A stretch of DNA of 64,000 nt from Derxia gummosa DSM 723 (GTDB taxonomy: Bacteria > Pseudomonadota > Gammaproteobacteria > Burkholderiales > Burkholderiaceae_E). Shown here piece after piece: positions 17,687 to 27,214 of the stretch (positions are counted from its first letter, which is position 1; each line of letters opens with the position of its first letter). The stretch is from the NCBI RefSeq assembly GCF_000482785.1, contig NZ_AXWS01000008.1:186001-250000 (forward strand). The letters are read 5' to 3'. The position numbers and the translations under genes are program-made. The notes under the pieces were generated by a model. The model had not been told where the DNA came from and searched no databases. It saw only the letters and a program-made list of their open reading frames with translations.

Positions 17687-18667
17687 TCAGGCCGCGAGCG
17701 GCGCGCTGTCCGGCTTCTTCTGCCGCAGCGCCACGCCGCGCCGCACCGCCACCAGCTCGGCCGCGATGCTCACCGCGATCTCGGCCGGCGTCAGCGCGCC
17801 GAGGTCGAGGCCGACCGGACCGTGCAGCCGCGCTATCTGCGCGGCGTCGAGGTCGAACAGCGCCAGCCGTTCCTTGCGCCGGCGCGTGTTGAGCCGCGAG
17901 CCGAGCGCGCCGACATAGAAGGCCGGCGAGCGCAGTGCCTCCATCAGCGCGAGGTCGTCGAGCTTGGGATCGTGGGTGAGCGCGACCAGCGCGCTGTGCG
18001 CGTCGAGACCGAGCGCGAGCACGAGGTCGTCCGGCATGTCGCGGCTGAAGCGGGTGCCGGGCAGGGTCCAGCCGACGAGATATTCCTCGCGCGGATCGCA
18101 GCAGATGACCTCGAAGTCGAGCGTCAGCGCCATGCGCGCGAGCGCCTGCGACAACTGCCCGGCGCCGATGATCACCAGCCGCCAGCCCGGCCCGAAGGGC
18201 TGGCGCAGCTCGCGGCCGTCGAAGGCGAAGCCGCTGCCGCGCTCGCGGCCGGCGAGCCGCGTCACGCCGCTGGCCAGATCGAGCCGGCGCTCGACCAGTT
18301 CGTGGCGCGCGGTGCGGTCGAGCAGCTCGGCCAGCCAGCCGGTGTCGGCCAGCGGTTCCTGCAGCAGCCGCAGCGTGCCGCCGCAGGGCAGGCCGAATCG
18401 CGCCGCCTCGTCGCGCGTCACGCCGTAGCTGACGAGCGTCGGCCGGTCGGGCAGGGCGCCGTCGCGCAGCCGCGCGATGAGGTCGTCCTCGACGCAGCCG
18501 CCCGACACCGAGCCGGCCACGCGCCCGTCCCGCGCGAGGCAGAGCAGGGCGCCCGGCGGACGCGGCGCCGAGCCCCAGGTCTCGATCACCGTCACCAGCC
18601 ACACGCCCAGGCCGGCGCGATGCCAGTCGAGCGCCTGGCGCAGCACGTCGAGGTCGAGGCTGTCCAT
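17687..18667 (-). CDS. xdhC: XdhC/CoxI-family molybdenum-enzyme maturation protein
   Basis: 326 residues. The N-terminal XdhC_CoxI domain (VIETWGSAPRPPGA, VSGGCVEDD) is followed by a Rossmann-type C-terminal domain (LVIIGAGQLSQALARMA, VALTHDPKLDD, GALGSR). Proteins of this family bind molybdenum cofactor and insert the sulfurated form into xanthine dehydrogenase/aldehyde oxidase-type enzymes. It lies 7 bases after the large-subunit gene in the order small subunit, large subunit, maturation factor, the usual arrangement. Confidence 0.9.
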   Translation of the reverse strand: MDSLDLDVLRQALDWHRAGLGVWLVTVIETWGSAPRPPGALLCLARDGRVAGSVSGGCVEDDLIARLRDGALPDRPTLVSYGVTRDEAARFGLPCGGTLRLLQEPLADTGWLAELLDRTARHELVERRLDLASGVTRLAGRERGSGFAFDGRELRQPFGPGWRLVIIGAGQLSQALARMALTLDFEVICCDPREEYLVGWTLPGTRFSRDMPDDLVLALGLDAHSALVALTHDPKLDDLALMEALRSPAFYVGALGSRLNTRRRKERLALFDLDAAQIARLHGPVGLDLGALTPAEIAVSIAAELVAVRRGVALRQKKPDSAPLAA

Positions 18668-18674
18668 CGGCGGC

Positions 18675-20918
18675 TCAGGCCTGGGCGAGCGCCGCGCGAT
18701 CGAGCGGCAGCCGGCGCGTCCGCACGCCGGTCGCGGCCCGCACCGCGTTGGCCAGCGCCGGCGCGACGATGGCCGTGCCCGGCTCGCCCACGCCGCCGGG
18801 CGCGGCCTCGCTCGGCAGCAGATGCGTCGAGAACCGGGGCAGCTCGTTCATGCGCAACACCGGCGCGTCGTGGAAGTTGGACTGCTCGATGCGCCCGTCG
18901 CGCACCGTGGCCTGGCCATGCAGCGCGGCCGACAGCCCGAAGATCGCGCCGCCCTCGATCTGCGCCCTGACCGTGTCGGGGTTGACGACCACGCCGCAAT
19001 CGACGGCGGTGGTCACGCGGCGCGCGCGCACGCTGCCGTCGGACGCCACCTCGACCTCGCACACCATCGCGATCCAGCTGCCGAAGGCGAAGCCGAGCGC
19101 CACGCCCCGGCCGGCGCGCGCCGGCAGCGGCTGGCCCCAGCCGGCCTCGGCGGCGGCGCGTTCGAGCACCGCGCGGGCGCGCGGATCGGGCGCCTGGTCG
19201 AGCCGGAAGCGCAGCGGATCGCGGCCCGCCAGCACGGCCAGTTCGTCGATGAAGCTCTCGACCACGAACAGGTTGTGCGTCGGCCCGACGCCGCGCCAGA
19301 ACGCGGTCGGCAACGGCGGCTCGTGGTTCTGGTACTCGACGCGCACGCTGGCCAGCGCATAGGGCGGTCGGTCGGCGCCGTCGATCACCTCGGGGTCGAG
19401 GCCGTCGCGGTACAGCGGCGGCGCCCAGCGCCGGATCACCGACGAACCGGTGATGCGGTGATGCCAGGCCACGACGCGGCCGTCGGCGTCGAGGCCGCCG
19501 CGCACCACGTCATGGAAGGCGGGGCGGTACATGTCGTGGCGGATGTCCTCCTCGCGCGACCACACGACCTTGAGCGGCCCCTTCACCTGGCGCGCGATGC
19601 GCACCGCGAGCGCGACGCTGTCGATCTCCAGCCGCCGGCCGAAGCCGCCGCCGAGCAGATGGTTGTGCACCGTCACGCGCTCGACCGGCAGGCCGCTGGC
19701 CTCGGCGGCGGCCGCGCGCGCCCGCGTCAGCACCTGGGTGCCGACCCAGACCTCGCAGGCATCGGCGCGCACGTCCACCGTGCAGTTGAGCGGCTCCATC
19801 GCGGCATGGATGAGGAAGGGCAGCTGGTACACGGCGTCGAGCCGTTGCGCGGCGCCGGCCAGAGCGGCATCGACATCGCCATCGTCGCGCGCCTTCACGC
19901 CGCCGCGCGCCGAGGCCGCGGCCATGTCGCGCCAGATGGCCGCGCTGTCGAGGCCGGCGTTGGGGCCGTCGTCCCAGTCGGGGCGCAGCGCGGCCAGGCC
20001 CTTGCGCGCGGCGCCCATGTGGGCCGCGACCACGGCCACGCAATCGTCCAGCACCACCACCTGGCTCACGCCGCGCATCGCGAGCGCGGGCGCCGGATCG
20101 ACGCCGCGCAGCCGGCCGCCGATCGCCGGCGCCTGCATCAGCGCCGCCACGCGCAGGCCGGGCGGGCGCGCGTCGATGCCATACAGCGCCGTGCCGTTGA
20201 CCTTGGCCGGCGTGTCGAGCCGGCGCGCCGGCGTGCCGATGAGGCGGAAGGCGCTCGCGGGCTTGAGCGCGACGCTGTCGGGCAGCGGCTGGCGCGCGGC
20301 CTCAGCCAGCAGCGCCCCATAGGCGAGGCGCCGGCCGCTCGGCGGATGCAGCACGGCGCCGTGCTCGGCGCGGCAGCTGTCGGGCGCGACGCCCCAGCGC
20401 GCGGCGGCGGCGCCCACGAGCATCCGGCGCGCGCTGGCGCCGGCGCGGCGCATCGGCTCGAAGGCGGCGCGGATCGTGGTGGAGCCGCCCGTCACCTGGA
20501 AGCCGAGCAGCGGATTGGCATAGCGCGCGTCGTCGGGCGGCGCGTGCTCGACGCGCACCCGCGCCAGATCCACTTCCAGTTCCTCGGCCAGCAGCATCGG
20601 GATGCTGGTGTAGGTGCCCTGGCCCATCTCGACATAGGGCATGGTCATCGTGACCGTGCCGTCGGGCGCGATGCGCAGGAAGGCGTCGGGCGCGAAATCG
20701 GCCTCGGCCGGCGGTGCCGAGGCGGCGGGCCGGGCGGCGGCGTCGAGCGAGAAGCCGAGCACCAGACTGCCACCGGCGAGCGTGGCGCCGGTCAGGAAGC
20801 GGCGCCGCGCGCGCGAGGCCGGGGCGTTCGCGGCGAGGTGGTCGGTGCCGTGTTCGGCGGCGTGATCGGCGGCGTGATCGGCCGGCGCGAAGCCGGGCAG
20901 GGCGGTGTCGCGGTCCAT
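18675..20918 (-). CDS. Molybdopterin-binding aldehyde/isoquinoline oxidoreductase large subunit (IorB-like)
   Basis: 747 residues, molybdenum hydroxylase large subunit. Near residues 35-60 a Tat-type signal (RARRRFLTGA then a hydrophobic run) indicates export of the folded enzyme. Cofactor-binding blocks include the GQGTYTSIPMLLAEEL, GGGFGRRLEID, FWRGVGPTHN and GVGEPGTAIVAPALANAV segments. The last is near the C-terminus, where the catalytic Glu of the family sits. It resembles isoquinoline 1-oxidoreductase beta-type enzymes more than cytosolic xanthine dehydrogenase. A very good ribosome site (GGAGGG) precedes it. The real substrate is unknown; an aldehyde or N-heterocycle is likely. Confidence 0.87.
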   Translation of the reverse strand: MDRDTALPGFAPADHAADHAAEHGTDHLAANAPASRARRRFLTGATLAGGSLVLGFSLDAAARPAASAPPAEADFAPDAFLRIAPDGTVTMTMPYVEMGQGTYTSIPMLLAEELEVDLARVRVEHAPPDDARYANPLLGFQVTGGSTTIRAAFEPMRRAGASARRMLVGAAAARWGVAPDSCRAEHGAVLHPPSGRRLAYGALLAEAARQPLPDSVALKPASAFRLIGTPARRLDTPAKVNGTALYGIDARPPGLRVAALMQAPAIGGRLRGVDPAPALAMRGVSQVVVLDDCVAVVAAHMGAARKGLAALRPDWDDGPNAGLDSAAIWRDMAAASARGGVKARDDGDVDAALAGAAQRLDAVYQLPFLIHAAMEPLNCTVDVRADACEVWVGTQVLTRARAAAAEASGLPVERVTVHNHLLGGGFGRRLEIDSVALAVRIARQVKGPLKVVWSREEDIRHDMYRPAFHDVVRGGLDADGRVVAWHHRITGSSVIRRWAPPLYRDGLDPEVIDGADRPPYALASVRVEYQNHEPPLPTAFWRGVGPTHNLFVVESFIDELAVLAGRDPLRFRLDQAPDPRARAVLERAAAEAGWGQPLPARAGRGVALGFAFGSWIAMVCEVEVASDGSVRARRVTTAVDCGVVVNPDTVRAQIEGGAIFGLSAALHGQATVRDGRIEQSNFHDAPVLRMNELPRFSTHLLPSEAAPGGVGEPGTAIVAPALANAVRAATGVRTRRLPLDRAALAQA

Positions 20919-20921
20919 GGA

Positions 20922-21395
20922 TCAGCCCTCCTTGCCGTCGGCCAGCGCGCGCGCCGCCGCGTGAATGCCGGCGCGGATGCGCGGATAGGTGCCGCAGCGG
21001 CAGAGGTTGCCGCTCATCGCGGCATCGATCGCGTCGTCGTCCGGCGCCGGATTGCCGGCGAGCAGCGCGGCGGCCTGCATGAGCTGGCCCGACTGGCAGT
21101 AGCCGCATTGCACGACTTCGAGATCGAGCCAGGCGCGTTGCAGCGCGCGGCCGACGCGGTCGCGGTCGAGCCGCTCGATGGTGGTGACGCGCTTGCCGAC
21201 CACGTCCGACACCGGCGTGATGCAGGAGCGCACCGCCGTGCCGTCCACCCGCACGGTGCAGGCGCCGCACAGGCCCATGCCGCAGCCGAACTTGGTGCCG
21301 GTGAGGCCGAGCACGTCGCGCACGAGCCAGAGCACGGGCGTGTCGTCGTCGATGTCAAGCGCGCGCGCCTGACCGTTGATGTCGATCTTGAGCAT
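20922..21395 (-). CDS. (2Fe-2S) small subunit of molybdenum hydroxylase (IorA-like)
   Basis: 157 residues. The N-terminal plant-type cluster is in [16 protein letters not shown], and the second cluster is in the helical C-terminal domain ([12 protein letters not shown] ... [12 protein letters not shown]). Both cysteine sets are complete. ATG 21395 is chosen because GGAG lies before it and the protein then starts with the family's LKIDINGQ strand. Upstream in-frame codons to 21662 give only low-similarity sequence. First gene of a three-gene minus-strand operon with the large subunit and xdhC. Confidence 0.92.
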   Translation of the reverse strand: MLKIDINGQARALDIDDDTPVLWLVRDVLGLTGTKFGCGMGLCGACTVRVDGTAVRSCITPVSDVVGKRVTTIERLDRDRVGRALQRAWLDLEVVQCGYCQSGQLMQAAALLAGNPAPDDDAIDAAMSGNLCRCGTYPRIRAGIHAAARALADGKEG

Positions 21396-21780
21396 GCAAT
21401 CTCCGAGGCGGTCGGCCCGGCGGCGCGGCCGGGCGTGGCACGCCGGACCGGCACTCCATCGGAGCAGCGGCGGGATCGCGGGCTGGCCGGGTGCGGCCGA
21501 TTCTGTCGGCCCGCATGGCGCGGGCGCAGGACAAACCGGCCGCATTTCCGGACATGGCGGGCCGCGCGCCGAATGACGAATCGCCGTCGATTCAAGACGA
21601 TTCATCAATTCGTAATTCCGGGGAAATCCGGTCGGATATTGAATGCACTGCATTGTCGTCATGCAGATTCTTCAGCACGTCCGCATGGCATTTGTCGGAG
21701 TATTTGCCGCGACCGCCATTCCTGAAATGCCGAATGGCCATGCGAAATGACCGATGAATCAACCGAGCGGAGTGCGGGCA
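21396..21780. other. Intergenic control region between the IorAB-like operon and the DUF3141 operon
   Basis: About 385 bases without a convincing gene, noticeably richer in A and T (mainly 21570-21760) than its surroundings. It must hold divergent promoters. Two short dyads are visible: GAATCG-ccgt-CGATTC at 21578-21593 and CTGCAT-tgtcgtc-ATGCAG at 21648-21666. No clear -35/-10 pair or sigma-54 site was found. Confidence 0.5.
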
Positions 21781-24105
21781 ATGCCAGTCACCAGAATCGC
21801 AGCCGGGCAGATTTCTCCCATCAATATTCCGGCGCAATTGCCGGTCGATGCGCCGGGGGCAATCGGCCTGAATTGGCTGCCGCCCGCGGGCACGCCGCTG
21901 GCGGAATGGATCGACTATTCGGTCGATGCCTGGCAGCGCTGGGTTCTCACGCTCGACACGCTGCGCGAGCGCGCCGCCAACCATCGCGAGCGCAGCCGGC
22001 AGCAGGCGCCCAACGTGCTCGACTTCCCGTTCGAGCTGGTGCTCGACGGGCGCAGCTTCGACCGCCCGGTCAACTACTGCCTCGTGCGCATCGCGGTCGA
22101 GCCCGCGGGCGGCGCCGATCCCGCGCGCCGGCCCTTCATCGTGTTCGACCCGCGCGCCGGTCACGGCCCGGGCATCGGCGGCATGAAGCACGACAGCGAG
22201 ATCGGTGTCGCGCTCGGCGCCGGCCATCCCTGCTATTTCGTCGGCTTCCTGCCCGAGCCGGTGCCCGGCCAGACCCTCGACGACGTGTGCGCGGCCGAGG
22301 CGCGCTTCATCGCCGAGGTCGCGGCGCGCCATCCCGAGGCCGACGGCAAGCCCTGCCTGATCGGCAATTGCCAGGCCGGCTGGCAGATCATGATGACCAC
22401 CGCGCTCGCGCCCGAGGCCTCGGGCCCGCTGATGCTCGCGGGCGCGCCGCTGTCGTACTGGGCCGGCGTGCACGGGCGCAATCCGCTGCGCTATCTGGGT
22501 GGCCTGCTCGGCGGCACCTGGATGACCGCGCTCGCGGGCGATCTCGGGCATGGCATTTTCGATGGCGCGCATCTGGTCGCCAATTTCGAGAGCATGAATC
22601 CGGCCAATACGCTGTGGAAAAAGAATTACCACCTGTATGCCGATATCGACCATGAAGCGCCGCGCTTTCTCGAATTCGAGAAATGGTGGGGCTCGCCGGT
22701 ATTGCTGAATGCCGGTGAAATGCAGGCGATTGCCGACAATCTTTTCGTCGGCAATCGGCTGGTCAGCGGTGAAATGCGCAGCGCCGACGGCACGCGCATC
22801 GATCTGCGCAATATCCGCTCGCCGATCATCGTGTTCTGCTCGCATGGCGACAACATCACCCCGCCGCAGCAGGCGCTCGACTGGGTGCTCGACCTCTATC
22901 GCGACGAGGCCGAGCTGATCGCGGCGGGCCAGACCATCATCTATTGCCTGCATCAGACCATCGGCCATCTCGGCATCTTCGTGTCGGCTTCGGTCGCCCG
23001 GAAGGAGCACGACGAGTTCGCGCGCGCCATGGACATCGTCGACGTGCTGCCGCCGGGCCTGTACGAGGCCAGCTTCAGCGAGATCACGCCCGGCACGCCG
23101 CATGCCGAACTTGCGACCGGCCGCTACGTGCTGCGCTTCGAGGAGCGCGGCTTCGCCGACCTGCGCGCCCTCGGCGGCAACGATGCCGAGGACGATCTGC
23201 GCTTCAGTGCCGCCGCGCGCCTGTCGGAAATCAATCTGGCGCTCTACCGCCGGTTCGCGGCGCCGGTCGTGCAAGCCTTTGCAAGCGCCGACACGGCGGC
23301 CTGGCTGCGCCGGCTCCATCCCAACCGGTTGCGCTTCGAGGCCTTCGACGGCGAGCTGCCGTGGATGCGCGGCATCGCGCCGCTCGCGCAGCAGGTGCGC
23401 GCCGCGCGCCGCCCGGTGGCGGCCGACAACACCTTTCTCGCCTGGCAGCGCATCGGTTCCGACGCGATCGTCGCCGCGCTCGATGCCTGGGGCGCCGCGC
23501 GCGACCAGGCCACGGAAGCCTTCTTCCTGAACTTCTACGGCGCGCCGGCGCTGCACGCGCTGCTGGGCCTCGATGCGCGCGCGGTCGAGGCGCGCCGCGA
23601 TCCGGGCCATGACCTCGTGCGAGAGGCGCTGGCCGAGCGCGACGCGGCCCGGCTGGCACGCGACTGCGCGCGCGGCGGACTGGTCGAGGCCGCCATCCGC
23701 GCGCTGCTCTACATCGCACGCGGCCGGCAGGCGCGAGTGGCCGACGAGCGTGCCTTCGGCGCGCTGGGTCGGCTGCGCGCACGGTTGCCGGCCACGACGC
23801 GGCCTTCGCTCGCCGAGCTGAAAACCGTCGCGCGGGCCCAGGCCGCGCTGCTCGCGGCCGACGAGGCGGCGGCCGTCGCGGCCATTCCGGCACTCGTCGC
23901 GGCGAGCCCGGCGGCCGCGCGTGTCGCGGTGCTCGATGCGATCCGGCTCGCGGTCGAAGCCTCGGGCGAGGTGCCGGCCGAGGTCGCGCGCCGGCTCGCC
24001 GAGGTGCAGCGCGGTTTCGACGGCGCGCCGGCCGGCGCCGTCCGTGAGGCCGAGACGGCCACGCGCGCCGCGCCCGCCCGGCGGCGCGAGACCACCGCCG
24101 GCTGA
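21781..24105 (+). CDS. DUF3141 alpha/beta-hydrolase-like protein
   Basis: 774 residues from ATG 21781 (GGAG 8 bases upstream). An in-frame ATG at 21754 has no ribosome site. The middle part is an alpha/beta hydrolase with GNCQAGWQ, which resembles the Gly-x-Cys elbow of polyhydroxyalkanoate synthases, an Asp in SHGDNITPP and a His in HQTIGHLGIF. These give a Cys-Asp-His triad like PhaC. The C-terminal 300 residues are helical and Ala-rich. Proteins of this family are often placed before phosphotransacylase, acetate kinase and enoyl reductase genes, as here. The function is not known; a role in polyester or acyl-thioester metabolism is plausible. Confidence 0.8.
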   Translation: MPVTRIAAGQISPINIPAQLPVDAPGAIGLNWLPPAGTPLAEWIDYSVDAWQRWVLTLDTLRERAANHRERSRQQAPNVLDFPFELVLDGRSFDRPVNYCLVRIAVEPAGGADPARRPFIVFDPRAGHGPGIGGMKHDSEIGVALGAGHPCYFVGFLPEPVPGQTLDDVCAAEARFIAEVAARHPEADGKPCLIGNCQAGWQIMMTTALAPEASGPLMLAGAPLSYWAGVHGRNPLRYLGGLLGGTWMTALAGDLGHGIFDGAHLVANFESMNPANTLWKKNYHLYADIDHEAPRFLEFEKWWGSPVLLNAGEMQAIADNLFVGNRLVSGEMRSADGTRIDLRNIRSPIIVFCSHGDNITPPQQALDWVLDLYRDEAELIAAGQTIIYCLHQTIGHLGIFVSASVARKEHDEFARAMDIVDVLPPGLYEASFSEITPGTPHAELATGRYVLRFEERGFADLRALGGNDAEDDLRFSAAARLSEINLALYRRFAAPVVQAFASADTAAWLRRLHPNRLRFEAFDGELPWMRGIAPLAQQVRAARRPVAADNTFLAWQRIGSDAIVAALDAWGAARDQATEAFFLNFYGAPALHALLGLDARAVEARRDPGHDLVREALAERDAARLARDCARGGLVEAAIRALLYIARGRQARVADERAFGALGRLRARLPATTRPSLAELKTVARAQAALLAADEAAAVAAIPALVAASPAAARVAVLDAIRLAVEASGEVPAEVARRLAEVQRGFDGAPAGAVREAETATRAAPARRRETTAG
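23270..23283. repeat. Dispersed palindrome copy (in the DUF3141 gene)
   Basis: TGCAAGCCTTTGCA, perfect arms; reads GTG-CAA-GCC-TTT-GCA in frame. Confidence 0.8.
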
Positions 24106-24207
24106 CGGCGCCGCGGCCGGCACCCGGCCGATCACCGTCGCGCCGGTCCGTCCGGGGCCGGCCGCGCGCCGCTTTTCCTTCCCGCCCACTTCCGCAGGAG
24201 TCCCGCC

Positions 24208-25152
24208 ATGGACCATGCCTCCACCGCTCCCGCGCCGCATGCGCGCTACGACGCCCTGATCGCGCGGGCGCGCCAGGGCCGGCCGGCGCCGGCCGCCGTC
24301 GTCCATCCCTGCGATGTGCATGCGCTCGAAAGCGCGCTCGACGCGGCGCGGCTCGGCCTCATCGCGCCGGTGCTCGTCGGTCCGCCGGCCGCGATCGCGG
24401 CGGCCGCGCGCGCGGCCGGGCTTGCGATCGATGCGCTGCCGGTCGTGCCGGCGGCCGATGCGCGCGGCGCCGCGCGGCGCGCGGTCGAACTCGCGCGCGA
24501 CGGTGAGGTGGTCGCGCTCATGAAGGGCAGCCTGCATACCGACGAACTCATGGGCGCGGTCGTCGCGTCCGACGGCGGCCTGCGCGGGCCGCGCCGGCTC
24601 AGCCATTGCTTCGTCATGGACGTGCCCGGCCATGACGACCCGCTCATCGTCACCGACGCGGCGGTCAACATCGCGCCCGCGCTCGCCGAGAAGGCCGACA
24701 TCGCGCAGAACGCGATCGACCTCGCGCATGCGCTCGGCATCGCCGAGGTGCGCGTCGCCATCCTCTCGGCGGTCGAGACGCTCAACCCCAAGCTGCCCAC
24801 CACGATCGAGGCCGCGGCGCTGTGCAAGATGGCCGAGCGCGGCCAGATCACCGGCGCGCTGCTCGACGGGCCGCTCGCGCTCGACAACGCGATCAGCCCC
24901 GAGGCCGCCGTCATCAAGAAGCTCGCCGGCCCGGTCGCAGGCCATGCGAATGTGCTGCTCGCGCCCAATCTCGAGGCCGGCAACCTGCTCGCCAAGAGCC
25001 TCACCTTCCTCGCCGGCGCAGACGCGGCCGGCATCGTGCTCGGCGCGCGCGTGCCGGTCATCCTCACGAGCCGGGCCGATTCGGTGTCGGCGCGGCTCGC
25101 GTCCTGCGCGGTCGCGGTGCTGGTCGCGGCGCATGCCTGCGCGGAGGCCTGA
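24208..25152 (+). CDS. Phosphate acetyl/butyryltransferase
   Basis: 314 residues. It converts acyl-CoA and phosphate to acyl phosphate. Family blocks include LMKGSLHTDELM, the SHCFVMDVPG motif, VAILSAVETLNPKLPTTIEAAAL and GALLDGPLALDNAIS. The short single-domain form resembles phosphate butyryltransferase/bifunctional enoyl-hydratase-phosphotransacylase C-terminal domains rather than long Pta. It is 3 bases before the acetate-kinase gene, so the pair is expected to make ATP from acyl-CoA, or acyl-CoA from the free acid. Acyl-chain preference cannot be read from sequence. Confidence 0.87.
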   Translation: MDHASTAPAPHARYDALIARARQGRPAPAAVVHPCDVHALESALDAARLGLIAPVLVGPPAAIAAAARAAGLAIDALPVVPAADARGAARRAVELARDGEVVALMKGSLHTDELMGAVVASDGGLRGPRRLSHCFVMDVPGHDDPLIVTDAAVNIAPALAEKADIAQNAIDLAHALGIAEVRVAILSAVETLNPKLPTTIEAAALCKMAERGQITGALLDGPLALDNAISPEAAVIKKLAGPVAGHANVLLAPNLEAGNLLAKSLTFLAGADAAGIVLGARVPVILTSRADSVSARLASCAVAVLVAAHACAEA

Positions 25153-25155
25153 ACG

Positions 25156-26385
25156 ATGGCCGCCATTTCCGGACCTCAGGCGATCGCGGTCGTCAACGCC
25201 GGCTCGTCGAGCCTCAAGTTTTCGCTCTTCGACGAGGACGGCGACACGCTCGCGCTGGTGCTGCACGGGAACGTGGAGGCGCTCGGCGGCGCGGATGCGC
25301 ATCTGCTTGCGCGCGACCCGTCCGGCCGCGTGCTGGCCGAGCAGCGCTGGCCCGGCCAGCAGCCCGATCACGCCGCCGCGATGACCGAGGTCGTTGCCTG
25401 CATGCGCGCCGCGCTCGGCGGCCGGCATGTGGCGGCGGTCGGGCATCGCATCGTGCATGGCGGCAGCGAATTCACCGCGCCCGCGCGGCTCGACGCCGCC
25501 GTGCTCGACCGCCTCGCCCGGCTCGCGCCGCTCGCGCCGCTGCACCAGCCGCACAACCTCGCGCCGGCCCGCGCGCTGCTGCGCGTCGCGCCCCAGGTGC
25601 TCCAGGTCGGCTGCTTCGATACCGCCTTCCACGCGCGCCAGCCCGAGCTTGCGCAAGCGTTTGCATTGCCGGCCGACATCACGCGCCATGGTGTGCGGCG
25701 CTACGGCTTCCACGGGCTGTCCTACGAATACCTGGCCGGCGCGCTCGCGGCGCTCGATCCGGCGCTCGCGCGCGGCCGCGTGATCGCGGCCCATCTCGGC
25801 AACGGCGCCAGCCTGTGCGCGCTCGACGCCGGTCGCAGCATCGCGAGCACGATGGGCTTCACGGCGCTCGACGGCCTGCCGATGGGCACGCGCTGCGGCA
25901 ATCTCGATCCCGGCGTGCTGCTCTACCTCATCGACAGCCTCGGCATGACGCCGCGCCAGATCGAGGATCTGCTCTACCGCCGCTCGGGCCTGCTCGGCGT
26001 GTCGGGCATCGCGAGCGACCTGCGCGCGCTCGAGGCCAGCGACGCGCCCGAGGCGCGGTTCGCGATCGAGCTGTTCGTCTATCGCGTGGCGCGCGAGATC
26101 GGCTCGCTCGCGGCCGCGCTCGGCGGGCTCGACGGGCTGGTGTTCGCGGGCGGCATCGGCGAGCACGGCGTGAACGTGCGCGGCGCGATCGCGCGCGCGG
26201 CCGGCTGGCTCGGCCTGCGCCTCGATGCCGAGGCCAATGCCGGCGCGACCGGCGGCGACACGCGCCGCATCAGCACCGCCGCCAGCCCGGTCGCGGCCTG
26301 GGTCGTGCCGACCGACGAGGAACTGATGATCGCCCGCCACGCGCGCCGCCTGCTCGACGCGCCTTCCCCCGCGGCGCGGGCATGA
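25156..26385 (+). CDS. ackA: Acetate/propionate kinase
   Basis: 409 residues. ASKHA-fold kinase of acetate-kinase type: N-terminal VVNAGSSSLKFSLF, VGHRIVHGG, the FDTAFH motif with the conserved Phe-Asp-Thr, HLGNGASLCALDAGRS (adenosine/phosphate loop), and FAGGIGEHGVNVR near the end. All signature residues are kept and the length is normal. It is located between the phosphotransacylase and fabI genes with 3-base and short spacings. One variant palindrome (25652-25665) is in the gene. Confidence 0.92.
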   Translation: MAAISGPQAIAVVNAGSSSLKFSLFDEDGDTLALVLHGNVEALGGADAHLLARDPSGRVLAEQRWPGQQPDHAAAMTEVVACMRAALGGRHVAAVGHRIVHGGSEFTAPARLDAAVLDRLARLAPLAPLHQPHNLAPARALLRVAPQVLQVGCFDTAFHARQPELAQAFALPADITRHGVRRYGFHGLSYEYLAGALAALDPALARGRVIAAHLGNGASLCALDAGRSIASTMGFTALDGLPMGTRCGNLDPGVLLYLIDSLGMTPRQIEDLLYRRSGLLGVSGIASDLRALEASDAPEARFAIELFVYRVAREIGSLAAALGGLDGLVFAGGIGEHGVNVRGAIARAAGWLGLRLDAEANAGATGGDTRRISTAASPVAAWVVPTDEELMIARHARRLLDAPSPAARA

Positions 26386-26417
26386 CCGCGTCGCCCCTTT
26401 CAAGGAGTTCATCCGCC

Positions 26418-27200
26418 ATGACCGCTTCCTCCTTGCCGCAGGTGCTCGCCGGCCGGCGCGCGCTCGTCGCCGGCGTCGCCAACGAGCATTCGATCGCCTG
26501 GGGCTGCGCGCGCGCCTTCAAGGCGCTCGGCGCCGAGGTCGCGATCACGCATGGCGGCGAGAAGGCGCGCCCGCATGTCGAGCCGCTCGCGGCGGAGCTC
26601 GGCATCGAGCTCTGCCTGCCGCTCGACGTGACGCGCGCCGGCGACCTCGACGCGGTGTTCGACACGCTCGCCGCGCGCTGGGACCGGCTCGACATCGCCG
26701 TGCATTCGATCGCCTTCGCGCCGAAGGCCGATCTGCACGGCGGCCTGCTCGACTGCTCGGCCGAGGGCTTCGCGCTGGCGATGGACATCTCCTGCCATTC
26801 CTTCGTGCGCATGGCGCGGCGCGCGGCGCCGTTCATGCGCGACGGCGGCACGCTGTTCGCCATGAGCTATCACGGCGCCGAGCGCGTGGTGCCCAACTAC
26901 AACGTGATGGGCCCGGTGAAGGCCGCGCTGGAATCGGCCTGCCGCTATCTCGCGCACGAGCTGGGGCCGCGCCGCATCCGCGTCCATGCGATCTCGCCCG
27001 GGCCGCTGCAAACGCGCGCGGCCTCGGGCATCAGGGATTTCGACCATCTGCTCGCCGAGGCCGTCGCGCGCGCGCCGGTCGGCGAACTGGTCGATCCGAT
27101 GGACGTCGGCTACACCTGCGGCTATCTGGCCTCGCCTTACGCGAGCCGGGTCACGGGCAGCACGGTGTATGTCGACGGCGGTCTCAACATCATGGCCTGA
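26418..27200 (+). CDS. fabI: Enoyl-[acyl-carrier-protein] reductase FabI
   Basis: 260 residues. The NADH-binding site is VAGVANEHSIAWGCARAFK, the atypical FabI form, and the catalytic pair is in NYNVMGPVKAALE (Tyr-x6-Lys). The C-terminal GSTVYVDGGLNIMA is typical. ATG 26418 with AAGGAG 8 bases upstream is preferred to ATG 26382, which overlaps the ackA stop but lacks a ribosome site. Its operon position with phosphotransacylase and kinase genes suggests a dedicated copy rather than the housekeeping enzyme; whether another fabI exists is not visible here. Confidence 0.92.
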   Translation: MTASSLPQVLAGRRALVAGVANEHSIAWGCARAFKALGAEVAITHGGEKARPHVEPLAAELGIELCLPLDVTRAGDLDAVFDTLAARWDRLDIAVHSIAFAPKADLHGGLLDCSAEGFALAMDISCHSFVRMARRAAPFMRDGGTLFAMSYHGAERVVPNYNVMGPVKAALESACRYLAHELGPRRIRVHAISPGPLQTRAASGIRDFDHLLAEAVARAPVGELVDPMDVGYTCGYLASPYASRVTGSTVYVDGGLNIMA

Positions 27201-27214
27201 GCGGGAGCGCGACG

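Noticed and set aside
18477-21725. Long plus-strand open frame opposite the molybdenum hydroxylase genes
   Set aside because: Compositionally biased translation (Arg/His/Ala-rich) and no similarity. The minus-strand IorAB/XdhC genes explain the region.
22729-22742. Further palindrome-like sequence TGCAGGCGATTGCC in the DUF3141 gene
   Set aside because: Two arm mismatches against the consensus, so it is not counted as a member, although it keeps the same codon phase.
21592-26412. Very long minus-strand open frame opposite the DUF3141-ackA genes
   Set aside because: Its translation is Arg/Ala/Gly-rich without any family motif, and the plus-strand genes beneath it are well-conserved enzymes. 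It is a GC-driven shadow.
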